From Roseiarcus sp963824475 (GTDB lineage: Bacteria; Pseudomonadota; Alphaproteobacteria; Rhizobiales; Beijerinckiaceae): a stretch of 64,000 nt of DNA. Positions 8,263 through 16,239 of this stretch are shown here, piece by piece. The DNA lies in contig CAWGPR010000008.1 in the NCBI GenBank assembly GCA_963824475.1, forward strand, positions 124,001 through 188,000. The letters are read 5' to 3'. Each line of letters opens with the position of its first letter. Within the stretch, counting starts at the first letter, position 1. The notes under the pieces are model-generated. The model worked only from the letters and a program-made list of their open reading frames with translations. It was not told the DNA's origin and did not search any database. A program made the translations under genes and the position numbers.

Positions 8263-10239
8263 TCAGAACAGCGTCAGCCCGAGGATGAGCACGAGCAGGA
8301 GCCCAATCAGACCGAGGTAGAAATTCAGGTGCCCGGACTGCAATAGCCTCAGCTTGCCGGCGAGGTCGTTCACGGCTCTGATCGCAGGCTGAAACAGCCA
8401 AGGCCCGAAGATCGGCGCGACGTCATGCTCGAACACCAGCTTTTTCACAAAATATCCGCCAGCGTCGGCGTCGCGTTCGGTGTCGGCTGTCGGGCGATAG
8501 ACGAAACTGTAGAACGTTCGCATCGCGTTCGAGAACGTGAGCGCGGTCGTGGAGGCGAGCGCCGGATCCGGAGAGAGGCCGCCGTACCATACGGCGGTGC
8601 GGCGGATCGCGCGGCGAGAGCTTGCGACGACGAGGATGATCGGCAGCAGCGCCAAGAGCGGCATAACGACGATGAGCAAGCTCGGTGAGATGAAGGCGAA
8701 CTTTGCAGTGAGCGGAACCAGCAGCAGCCCGTCGTGCATCTGTGACGTCGTCGCGACCCCGAACTGCGCCGAGGCCGCGCCACCGAGGGCCTGAAGCCAC
8801 CACGGCATGCCGACGCCGAGCGCCAGAACGAAGAGTCCCAATAAGCCGATCGAGCCGGAATAGCCAAGTTGGATCGGCGCGCGCTGCTTGGGGCTGCGCG
8901 ACAGCACGCCGAGGCCGACAAGCTTCACGAAAGTCGCAAAAGCGACAGCCGCCGTCAGCGCAAGGCCGGCGCCAGTCAGCGCCAGCACGAGACGCCCCCC
9001 GAGGGTGGGGAGGTGAAAGCCCTGGAAGACCGTCTGGAACACGAACCACTCGCTCACGAAACCGGCGGTTGGCGGCATGGCGGCAAGACTCATGGCCGCG
9101 AGCAACGCGCCAATCCCGAGCAACCAATGGCTGCCGGCGCCGGCATAGGCGATATGATAGCCGCCGCTCGCCTTTTTCATGGCGTCCGCAGTGAGAAAAA
9201 GCGTCCCTTTGGCGAGCGCGTGGCCCGCGAGATGCAGGAGCGCGACGATCCAGGCAAGGCCGGCCAGATCGTTTAGGTGATACGTCCGGAACATCAGCGC
9301 GGCGCCGAGCGCGACGACGGCGATCGAGGCGTTCTCGGCTGATGAGAAGCTCAGCAGAGATCGCCAGTCGTCCTGCTGAAACGCATAAAGGATCGTGAGA
9401 ATTGCGCTGAGCGTCGCCACGACGATAACGATCACTGCGAGCGCGGGGAAGGCGCCCTCCGGCGGGGCGGGCAGCCAATTGAACAGGGCGCGCGACAGGC
9501 CGAAGAAGGCAGCGTTGAGGACGACGCCCGACATGATCGCGCCGGACGCGCCGCTCCCGGAGCCGTAAGCTCCCGGAAACCACTCATAGAACGGCAGGAG
9601 ACCGAGCTTGGCCCCGAACCCGATGAGAAAGAGGAGGCCCATTCCGACCTGCGCGGGTTGGGATAGGCCGACCGCGGCGCCATTGAAATCGGACAGCTGC
9701 AGAGATGAGATCCGCGTGCCCAGAATCGCAATCGCAAGGACAAGGGCGACGGCGCCGACTTCAAGCAGCGCCAACATGAAGAGGACAGTGCGGCCACGCG
9801 ACGGCTCGAGGCGCTCGCCAAGAATCATCACCGCGCCGCCCAAGCTCATCATTTCCCACGCGATCAAGAGCGCGGCGCCGTTCTGAAGTCCGAACACGCC
9901 AAGAGCCCCAAGAAGGCTCATCGCGGCTCCAAACAGCCAGCCGCACGCGCCGCGCCTCGAGGGCGATGCGAGCGCGCAAGCGAAGCCCGCGGGCAGGAGC
10001 CCGAAGCCCATAAGCCAAAGGCCTTCCGGATCAATGCGGAAGGAGACCGGTTCACCAACGAGCGCGTTCGGAAGGACGATCGTCGGACTTCCAGCCGGCA
10101 GGTTGACGATCGCCGCCAAAATACCCGCCGCAACTCCTACGACGAGGAGAACCCGGCTCAGCGTTGATGCGCCCACGATGGCCAGAATTGCGCCCGCGGC
10201 CCAAAGCAGCGCAGCGAGCGCAGGAAGCTTGCTAACCAC
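8263..10239 (-). CDS. Proton-translocating membrane subunit, HyfB/NuoL-like
   Basis: 658 residues, at least 14 hydrophobic helices, member of the NuoL/M/N-MrpA antiporter-like family and closest in layout to HyfB/HycC of group 4 hydrogenases. The core has GFGAKLGLLPFYEWFPGAYG (lysine and proline of the proton-channel helix) and a broken-helix region with HLAGHALAKGTLFL and PPTAGFVSEW. Start chosen: GTG at 10239 behind a GAGGAGG ribosome site, overlapping the upstream gene's TAG by eight bases; the longer open frame upstream is antisense-like. Sixth gene of the complex operon; it likely forms the distal proton pump module. Confidence 0.9.
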   Translation of the reverse strand: MVSKLPALAALLWAAGAILAIVGASTLSRVLLVVGVAAGILAAIVNLPAGSPTIVLPNALVGEPVSFRIDPEGLWLMGFGLLPAGFACALASPSRRGACGWLFGAAMSLLGALGVFGLQNGAALLIAWEMMSLGGAVMILGERLEPSRGRTVLFMLALLEVGAVALVLAIAILGTRISSLQLSDFNGAAVGLSQPAQVGMGLLFLIGFGAKLGLLPFYEWFPGAYGSGSGASGAIMSGVVLNAAFFGLSRALFNWLPAPPEGAFPALAVIVIVVATLSAILTILYAFQQDDWRSLLSFSSAENASIAVVALGAALMFRTYHLNDLAGLAWIVALLHLAGHALAKGTLFLTADAMKKASGGYHIAYAGAGSHWLLGIGALLAAMSLAAMPPTAGFVSEWFVFQTVFQGFHLPTLGGRLVLALTGAGLALTAAVAFATFVKLVGLGVLSRSPKQRAPIQLGYSGSIGLLGLFVLALGVGMPWWLQALGGAASAQFGVATTSQMHDGLLLVPLTAKFAFISPSLLIVVMPLLALLPIILVVASSRRAIRRTAVWYGGLSPDPALASTTALTFSNAMRTFYSFVYRPTADTERDADAGGYFVKKLVFEHDVAPIFGPWLFQPAIRAVNDLAGKLRLLQSGHLNFYLGLIGLLLVLILGLTLF

Positions 10240-11020
10240 CGAGCCGCCCTCCTCTGACGCGCTGAGGAGCGCGGTCGAGAAACATGAGCAGCGCCTCCAT
10301 GATTGCGGCCGGGTTCGGCGGGCAGCCGGGAAGATAGACGTCGACCGGAAGAACGCCGTCGAGGCCGGTCCCGCATGCGTAGTTGCCGCCCGCAATCCCG
10401 CCCGACACGGCGCAAGTCCCGACCGCCATCACCCATCTCGGCTCCGGCATGGCGTCGTAGGCCGCCTTGAGCGGCTCATGCATCGCGTTGGTGACCGGCC
10501 CCGTGACGAGAAGCAGGTCAGCGAAGCGCGGCGACGGTGTGAAGAAAACGCCGAGGCGGTGCAGATTGTAGAAGGGATTGTCGAGAGCCTGCAGTTCGGA
10601 TTCGCATCCGTTGCAGGAGCCGGCGTCGACATGGCGGACGTGCAGGCTCCGCCGGAAGGCCTTGCGCTCCAACGTCGCTGGGAAGGATGGCTCCTTCCCG
10701 GTCGCCGACCAGACAAGATCGGCGCGCTCGCGGACGCCGAACGCCCAATCGTTGGACGGCTCCATGGCGCCGGTCGGGCACGCTTCCGTGCACAGATTGC
10801 AGACGATGCAGCGCCCATAATCGACCGCGAGCGCGCGATCGCGCGCTTCGATCGCGTGCGTCGGGCATACGCTGGCGCATTCCTCACAGCCCTCGCTGCA
10901 GGCGTCGGCATGATAGCGGGGCATGCCGAACACGCCCTCTTGTCCGTCGTTACGGCCTTCTCGCGGCCAGTCGGTTGTCGCCTTCCCGCTCGCTAAGCCA
11001 AACAGGGTCCAGAGCGCCAT
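10232..11020 (-). CDS. Fused two-cluster ferredoxin and NuoB/HyfI-like small subunit
   Basis: 262 residues. Residues 41-53 and 71-82 hold two [4Fe-4S] ferredoxin motifs (C-x3-C-x2-C-x3-CP and C-x2-C-x2-C-x3-CP), as in HyfH/NuoI. From about residue 125 on it is a NuoB/HycG/HyfI-like domain with SCNGCES, GTCAVSGG and PGCPPNP, so the four cysteines for the proximal N2-type cluster are all kept. Normally these are two separate subunits; here they are one chain. It would carry electrons within the peripheral arm of the complex. The gene starts eight bases after the large-subunit stop and overlaps the HyfB-like gene. Confidence 0.9.
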   Translation of the reverse strand: MALWTLFGLASGKATTDWPREGRNDGQEGVFGMPRYHADACSEGCEECASVCPTHAIEARDRALAVDYGRCIVCNLCTEACPTGAMEPSNDWAFGVRERADLVWSATGKEPSFPATLERKAFRRSLHVRHVDAGSCNGCESELQALDNPFYNLHRLGVFFTPSPRFADLLLVTGPVTNAMHEPLKAAYDAMPEPRWVMAVGTCAVSGGIAGGNYACGTGLDGVLPVDVYLPGCPPNPAAIMEALLMFLDRAPQRVRGGRLGG

Positions 11021-11028
11021 GGCTGCCC

Positions 11029-12479
11029 CTATCGGTCACAGCCGGCCATGGTCAGACCGAAGCTTGCTTCATTGATCGCGTAATCCATCATGTTGGTGTC
11101 ATGTACGGTGAAGGGGAAAGCCCGCCAATTGGAGAAGGAAGGAGACTTGATCTTGACGCGCGCGAGTTTGCCGCCAGCGCCGATGTGGACCGCGTAGAAC
11201 AGCGACCCGCGCGGTCCCTCTGTCCAGCCAAGCCCTTCCGACAAAGGGGCAGGCTCACAGGCGGCGCGGATCGGTCCAGGCTCAAGCAGCAGCAAAACCC
11301 GCTGGCAGAGGACAAATGAAGCTTCGACTTCGGCGATGCGAACGCGCTCGCGCGCGTAGGCGTCGCCTTCGGTGAGCGCCGTCACGGTCAGCGGCAGTTC
11401 GGCGTAGCGCGCGTAGGGGTGATCTCGACGCAGGTCCCGATTAAGTCCCGACGCGCGCTCGATCGGGCCTGTGGCGCCCTGATCGAACGCAACCCTCTCC
11501 CGAAGGAGGCCCGTCGTGATCAGGCGATCGAGATGGCTCTCGGAAGTCTCGAGCCGATCAACATAGGCGACGAATTCTTCTCTGAGGCTCTCGAGCGCGT
11601 CGCCGAGCCATTTGCCTGGATCAAGATCGCGCCGCAGCCCTCCAGGGATCAGCACGCCCCGAAGGAAGCGGCTGCCCGTCAGCCGCGCATTGAGCTGCTT
11701 TGCGGTTTCTTCAAGCAGCTTGCCCTGCGCCTCGCCCACCTTGAGCGTCGTCGTATGGCAGAGGTGGCCAAGGTAGTGCAGGTGGTTGTATAGCCGCTCA
11801 AGTTCGGCGATGAGAACCCGCAGCGCCTTCGCCCGGGTCGGCGCGTCGCAGCCTGCCGCACGCTCAACCGCCTCGCAATAAGCAAGGGCATGCGCGACTG
11901 ACCCAACGCCAGAGACGCGCTCGGCGATCACCGCGGCGCGTTCAGGATCCGCCCCCTCGAAGCACGTTTCCATCCCACGGTGCTTGAAAAAAGTCGCGGC
12001 TGATAGTGGATGATGTGCTCCCCAACATAGAGGAACGTGAACTCCGCTGATTCCACGACGTCGGCGCGAATAGGCCCGAAAGGAAGCTGTTGCACATCGC
12101 CGGCGTCTACGTGCGGCAGATGCGGCCGGCCATTCGAGAAATCACTGCCGTTGATGCGGGTTCCACCGCCGCGCAGGACGAGAGGATAGGGCTCTGGGTG
12201 ATCGAGAAAGGCCAGCCCCTGGAGGTCCATCATCTCCCGCTCGTACCAGCCAAGGAGTGGCACGATCTCAGCCAAACTGGGCAGCTCTCGCTGTCCTGTC
12301 ACGACCCACATGTCGAAATCATGTTGCCGCGGAATCGAGGAGAGGTAGCGGACCTCTGGCCCCTCCCCGGCGGGAAACCAGGCGTAGGCGAATTGAAAGC
12401 GCCCGCCAATCGCGCGCAGCGCCTCGGCCCTCGACCGAAGATCCTCAGGCGACAGGTGGAAAACGCGGGTCCCGATCAT
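11029..12479 (-). pseudogene. HyfG/HycE-like large subunit without Ni-Fe cysteines, frameshifted
   Basis: About 483 residues when the frame is restored. The N-terminal part (to about residue 115) is NuoC-like, with LGWYEREMMDLQGLAFLDHPEPYPLVLR. The rest is NuoD/HycE-like: EHIIHYQPRLF, then HRGMETCFEG, VAHALAYCEAVE and RRDL. The reading frame breaks at an A run (11,987-11,992, six instead of seven), where ...YQPRLF should continue FKHRGMETC. The N-terminal C-x2-C of hydrogenases (VCGIC) is replaced by VSGVG, and the C-terminal DPCxxC by an end reading TMAGCDR. It therefore cannot bind Ni-Fe as a hydrogenase does and matches the energy-converting hydrogenase-related (Ehr) group. The start overlaps the HyfF-like stop. 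Confidence 0.88.
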
Positions 12480-13963
12480 CGAGCAGCCTCCGCAAGATGT
12501 ACTGGCTCAAGGGCCCGCGCGATGGTCTGGAAATGATCCCAGAGCGCCGGGGGCCACCAGAGCCCCATGATCAATAGCGGCGCAAGCGCAAACCACATCG
12601 GCAGAAGACACCACAGGCTGACATGCGCCCGCGTTTGATCCGCGGCCTCGTCGTTCTCGAAATACATGGTGCGGAAATGGTTGAGGAAGCCGACGAAGAT
12701 GATGACGAGCAGAACCGCCATGAGCCCGATCAGGAAATATTTCGACGCCGAAAGGCCGGCGCGGATGATCGTCAATTCGCTCAAGAACAGCGCAAAGGGG
12801 GGCGCCCCAGTGATGGCGACAGCCCCGCCAAGCCATAAGGCGCCGAGCGACGGCAGGCGCTGCAGCAAGTGGCGGATGCTGCGGATGCGTTTCGTACGGC
12901 ACGTTCGCATCACGACGCCCGCGCCGAAAAACATGGCGGATTTGTTGAGCGAGTGATTGAGCATGTGGTAGAGCGCGCCCGCGACGCCGAGCGGGCCGCC
13001 GAAGCCAAACCCGAGCGCGATAACGCCCATATGCTCAACGCTCGAATAGGCCATGAGGCGCTTGAGCCCCGTCTGGCGGACGATGAAAAGAGCCGCGACG
13101 AACAGTGAAAACGCGCCCAGCGCGAGCAGCGTCCCGCGCGCCAACGTCGAGATGCCGGCCGCGTCGGCGACGGCCAGGTAGCGGACGATGCCGACCATTG
13201 CGGTATTGAGAAGCGCGCCGGACAATAACGCAGACACCGGCGCCGGACCTTCGCTATGCGCGTCCGGCAGCCACGTATGCATCGGCGCAAGACCGACCTT
13301 CGTGCCGTAGCCGATCAGCACGAGAAGAAAGGACAGCGACACCACTGCGGGATTGAGCCGAGGCGCGACCTCTCGCAGGACCTTCCAGGTCATGTCGTAG
13401 GTTGGCCCGAGGGCGAACGTGCCGCTCCAATAGAACAGCACCGTGCCGAGCAGCGCGAGGCTGATGCCGGCCGACACGACGATGATGTACTTCCACGCGG
13501 CTTCGATGCTTGCCGCTTCTCGCTCGAACGCGACCAGGAAGGTGCTGATCAGCGTCGTCAGTTCGATTGCGATCCAATAGAGGCCGGCGTTGTTCATCAT
13601 CGGGCCGATGAGCGTGCTGAGCCCGAACCCCGCGAACATCGCATAGAACCGATAGAGGCGATCCTCTTGGTCAAGCAGCCGCATGTAGCCAACCGCATAG
13701 AGCGAAGCGAGAAAGTAGACGATCGCGGCGCAGAGCATCGTCCATGTTCCTAGGCCGTCGATAATGACATAGGACCCCCAGAACGTCAGGCTGCTTTCAT
13801 TCCTCAAGGCAAGGATCAGCAGAATGGCAAGGAGCGAGACGGCGCTCGCGGCAAGATTAAGCGCCTCCGCGGCGCGAGGGCGGCGAATGAGCAAAATGAG
13901 GACAATCGCGAGCGCCGGCGCGAGCGCTAGAGCGAGCGTCAGTGCCCCAATGCCCGCCATCAT
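12476..13963 (-). CDS. Proton-translocating membrane subunit, HyfF/NuoN-like
   Basis: 495 residues, about 14 helices, antiporter-like family. It shows the HyfF-type core: YIVV-rich helices after EREAASIEAAWKYIIVV, then GYGTKVGLAPMHTWLPDAHSEGPAPVSALLSG near residues 218-250, and MLNHSLNKSAMFFGAG near residue 337. The start is one of two adjacent ATG codons (13963/13960) overlapping the HyfE-like stop. The stop overlaps the next gene by four bases, so the order HyfE-F-G is coupled. With the HyfB-like subunit it makes two antiporter-type modules in this complex. Confidence 0.9.
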   Translation of the reverse strand: MMAGIGALTLALALAPALAIVLILLIRRPRAAEALNLAASAVSLLAILLILALRNESSLTFWGSYVIIDGLGTWTMLCAAIVYFLASLYAVGYMRLLDQEDRLYRFYAMFAGFGLSTLIGPMMNNAGLYWIAIELTTLISTFLVAFEREAASIEAAWKYIIVVSAGISLALLGTVLFYWSGTFALGPTYDMTWKVLREVAPRLNPAVVSLSFLLVLIGYGTKVGLAPMHTWLPDAHSEGPAPVSALLSGALLNTAMVGIVRYLAVADAAGISTLARGTLLALGAFSLFVAALFIVRQTGLKRLMAYSSVEHMGVIALGFGFGGPLGVAGALYHMLNHSLNKSAMFFGAGVVMRTCRTKRIRSIRHLLQRLPSLGALWLGGAVAITGAPPFALFLSELTIIRAGLSASKYFLIGLMAVLLVIIFVGFLNHFRTMYFENDEAADQTRAHVSLWCLLPMWFALAPLLIMGLWWPPALWDHFQTIARALEPVHLAEAAR

Positions 13964-14640
13964 CCCACCAAACGCCTGAGCTTCAGCGAGCTCGTGCTTC
14001 CGACATGGCTCAGCAGATACTGAACAAGAACGCCAAAGCAGGCCACCACGATCAAAAGGTCGAAAAGAATGACGATCTCGATCAGAAGCGGCATTCCCGG
14101 GACAAGGATCTGCGCGCCCAGAAAGACGCCGTTCTCCAGTACAAGAAGACCGAGGATCTGGCTCAACGCCTCATGCCGCACCGAAAGCATGAGAAAGCCG
14201 ATGAGCTTCATCGACAGCATCACCGTCAGGGCGAGCACGACTATTGTCCCCGCGAGATCGAGCGCGACGCCGATCCGGTAGGAAACGGCGAGGGCGAAGA
14301 CGACAGCGAAGGCGCCAATGACAAGGCTCGAGCTCGCCTGCAGGATCACATGCACCTCGCGATGAACTTCAAGACGACGGATGATCCGCAGAATGAGATA
14401 GGGCAGCAGCAGCCCGCGGAACGCGGCGGTAAGGATCGCCACGATGTAAAGCTCGGCGTAGCCGCCGTAGTAGCCGACGGCGGCGGACAGGATCGCGATC
14501 AGCCAGGATTGGGCGGCGAAGGCGAACAGGTAATGGCGCAACCACCGGGAGCCCAGCATGACGAACGACAGGAGAAGACTACCGATCGCGAGGAGGCTGA
14601 AGAGCGCGGAAGGAAGGGGATCGAGGTGGGCGGCAAGCAT
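13960..14640 (-). CDS. HyfE-like membrane subunit (NuoK-related)
   Basis: 226 residues, six to seven predicted helices. The C-terminal third resembles NuoK/HyfE: a LLVLENGVFLGAQI helix with the conserved glutamate and a following IEIVILFDLLIVV helix. In complex I and group 4 hydrogenases this subunit forms part of the proton path linking the quinone or [NiFe] arm with the antiporters. It starts four bases after the HyfC-like stop and overlaps the HyfF-like start. Confidence 0.88.
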   Translation of the reverse strand: MLAAHLDPLPSALFSLLAIGSLLLSFVMLGSRWLRHYLFAFAAQSWLIAILSAAVGYYGGYAELYIVAILTAAFRGLLLPYLILRIIRRLEVHREVHVILQASSSLVIGAFAVVFALAVSYRIGVALDLAGTIVVLALTVMLSMKLIGFLMLSVRHEALSQILGLLVLENGVFLGAQILVPGMPLLIEIVILFDLLIVVACFGVLVQYLLSHVGSTSSLKLRRLVG

Positions 14641-14644
14641 GGCG

Positions 14645-15592
14645 TCAAGTCAGTTGCGTGCCGACGATCGCGAGGATCGCGAGAAGGAACGAGGCCGCCA
14701 GCGGCTCCTGGTAACGGTAGAACCGCAGGCGCGACTGGACCGTCTCGACAAGCACGACGACGCACGCCACCGCGAGGAACTTCAGCGCGAGCGCGCCGAT
14801 CGAGCCGAGGATCCCGAGCGCCTCCCCACGGCGCGAGAGAGCCCAGGGGAAGAGCAGCACATTGCAGAAAATCGTGTAAAGAATGAACTGCTTCATCATC
14901 GACGCCCAGCGAAGGATCGCGAGCATCGGCCCCGAATATTCGAGGATGCGCGCCTCGTCGATCATGTAGACCTCGATATGGGTGCTCGAATGGATCGGCA
15001 GGCGATCGGTCTCGACCAGGATCAGGACGAAGAAGGCGGCGACCAAGAACAGATGCGTCGGCCCCCAGTAGACTGAGGGCTCCGCCACCAGCAGGTGATT
15101 GACGACGAACGGCAGCATCGCCTTGGCCAGCAGCGTGATCCCGACGAAGACGAGGATAAGAGTCGGCTCCGCCAGAATGGTCACCATGACGGCGCGGCTT
15201 GATCCGATCCCGCCATAAGCGCTGCGCGTGTCCAGGCCTGCGAGCGTGATCATGAACGAGCCCAGCGTCAGAATGAGCCCGCCGCCCAGAATGTCGCCCA
15301 TGTCGGAAAGGGGCAGCGGAAAGTCCGTCAGCACCGGAATGAGGATCGGCACCGTCAACGTCGTCGTGAAGGCGACGATCGGGGCCGCCCAATAGAGCCA
15401 GGAGGCGGTCTCTGGGACGACGATCTGCTTGTGGAATAGCTTCCAGAGATCCCGATAAGGTTGGAAGATCCCGGGGCCTTGGCTTCGCTGAACCCGCTCC
15501 TCGAACTGGAGGATCACGCCCTGCAGCAATGGCGCCAGCAAAAGCGTCGCAAGCACTTGCGCGATCTGCAGGAGGACGTCGCGCGTTGTCAT
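14645..15592 (-). CDS. HyfC/NuoH-like membrane anchor subunit, first gene of the fluoride-switched operon
   Basis: 315 residues, eight helices, NuoH/HyfC/HycD family. Typical segments are FEERVQRSQGPGIFQPYRDLWKLFHK after the first helix and MIDEARILEYSGPML near residue 210, which interacts with the peripheral arm in homologues. Start: ATG at 15592 behind TGGAGGCCGCC; a longer frame to 15688 runs into the leader RNA and is rejected. It is first in the operon HyfC-E-F-G-I-B-crcB-DUF190, with a fluoride riboswitch 100 bases upstream. Confidence 0.9.
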   Translation of the reverse strand: MTTRDVLLQIAQVLATLLLAPLLQGVILQFEERVQRSQGPGIFQPYRDLWKLFHKQIVVPETASWLYWAAPIVAFTTTLTVPILIPVLTDFPLPLSDMGDILGGGLILTLGSFMITLAGLDTRSAYGGIGSSRAVMVTILAEPTLILVFVGITLLAKAMLPFVVNHLLVAEPSVYWGPTHLFLVAAFFVLILVETDRLPIHSSTHIEVYMIDEARILEYSGPMLAILRWASMMKQFILYTIFCNVLLFPWALSRRGEALGILGSIGALALKFLAVACVVVLVETVQSRLRFYRYQEPLAASFLLAILAIVGTQLT

Positions 15593-15696
15593 CGGCGGCC
15601 TCCAGAGAGATCGGCCGCAACAGACATCTGACGCACAACGTCTCGTTTGGGGGACCGTCCGATCAAGGCGCGCCTCTCCGTCTGCCAATCTGGCTC

Positions 15697-15743
15697 GACA
15701 GGAGTCATCAGCCCCAGGCGGTTAAACGGCGAACTCCATCACC
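15697..15743 (-). promoter_or_regulatory. Fluoride riboswitch (crcB motif), leftward copy
   Basis: Read on the minus strand it has all crcB-motif blocks in order: GATGGAGTTCGCC (P2 with the GGAG pseudoknot strand), TTAACCGCC, a short GCC/GGC hairpin, then GGCTGATGACTCCTG. The GGAG and CTCC strands pair as in the fluoride aptamer. It lies in the leader of the HyfC-like operon that ends in crcB, the classical fluoride-riboswitch target. Just upstream on the same strand are TTGACA (15,779-15,774) and TATAGT (15,751-15,746), but 22 bases apart, so the exact promoter is unsure. Downstream, CTCC-T-GTC can pair with GAC-GGAG, a possible anti-aptamer stem. Confidence 0.93.
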
Positions 15744-15952
15744 GAACTATACGCTGCTCCGCGTCTTGCCGGGTGTCAAGAGGCGCACGAATCGACTGAG
15801 GTCAGAAGGTGGCCGTCACGACCGGCAATTGCTTCTGCACGTCGAACCCCTGCGCGAAGTTGCCGGCGTCGCAAGATAGGAGGCGCGGCGGACCATAGGT
15901 GAATGAAGGGACAAGTTCCGACGAGCGCGGTTTCCAAGTCGGGACGCGGGGA

Positions 15953-15980
15953 TTGACAAAAACTTGCTCAGTCCTACTTT
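15953..15980 (+). promoter_or_regulatory. Sigma-70-type promoter for the rightward fluoride riboswitch
   Basis: TTGACA at 15,953-15,958 and TACTTT at 15,975-15,980, 16 bases apart. Transcription would start about 8-10 bases later, exactly at the first base of the aptamer (15,990). The match between predicted start and aptamer border supports the assignment. Confidence 0.65.
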
Positions 15981-15989
15981 GCAAACCCA

Positions 15990-16038
15990 GGCGATGGAGT
16001 TCGCCTTCCTAACCGCCCGTAGGGCTGATGACTCCTTC
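15990..16038 (+). promoter_or_regulatory. Fluoride riboswitch (crcB motif), rightward copy
   Basis: Aptamer blocks in order: GGCGATGGAGTTCGCC (hairpin GGCGA/TCGCC), CTAACCGCCC, a GCCC/GGGC hairpin and GGGCTGATGACTCCTTC. It is nearly the mirror image of the leftward copy at 15,697-15,743, so the two form a 40-odd base inverted repeat 250 bases apart. Fluoride binding should turn on the two downstream MutS-like genes, which begin about 200 bases later. MutS-type genes and formate-hydrogenlyase-type genes are both known members of the fluoride-riboswitch regulon. Confidence 0.95.
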
Positions 16039-16064
16039 TCGCGTCGATGGACGACGAAGGAGTC
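16030..16064 (+). promoter_or_regulatory. Anti-aptamer hairpin, expression platform of the rightward riboswitch
   Basis: GACTCCTTC (16,030-16,038) can pair perfectly with GAAGGAGTC (16,056-16,064), with CGTC/GACG pairing inside the loop. The left arm is the 3' strand of the aptamer, so this hairpin and the fluoride-bound aptamer exclude each other. No T tract follows, so control may be Rho-dependent or on RNA stability or translation rather than by an intrinsic terminator. Confidence 0.7.
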
Positions 16065-16239
16065 CGTATATTGCATCACCGCGACAAGCTGATCTGCGCC
16101 TCGCCCTTCGCGCTACGGTCTAAGGCGCGCCCGCAAAGCTTTGGCGAAATCGCGGCGGCCGCCCGCGAGACCATCTGGATCGTGTTACGAGGGATAGTGC
16201 GTCCGAGGCGCCCGCTTCTCTCTGGGCGGGGAGGCTGAG

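Noticed and set aside
11029..12479. A true [NiFe] hydrogenase (Hyf/Hyc)
   Set aside because: Both C-x2-C pairs that hold the Ni-Fe centre are absent and no maturation genes are near.
15802..15984. A 60-codon minus-strand frame between the two riboswitches, ending like an outer-membrane beta-signal
   Set aside because: Too short, without a ribosome site, and it covers the promoter of the rightward riboswitch.
15697..16035. Reading the 40-base inverted repeat as ends of a small mobile element
   Set aside because: The repeat arms are the two aptamers themselves, their conserved bases explain the similarity, and no target duplication flanks them.
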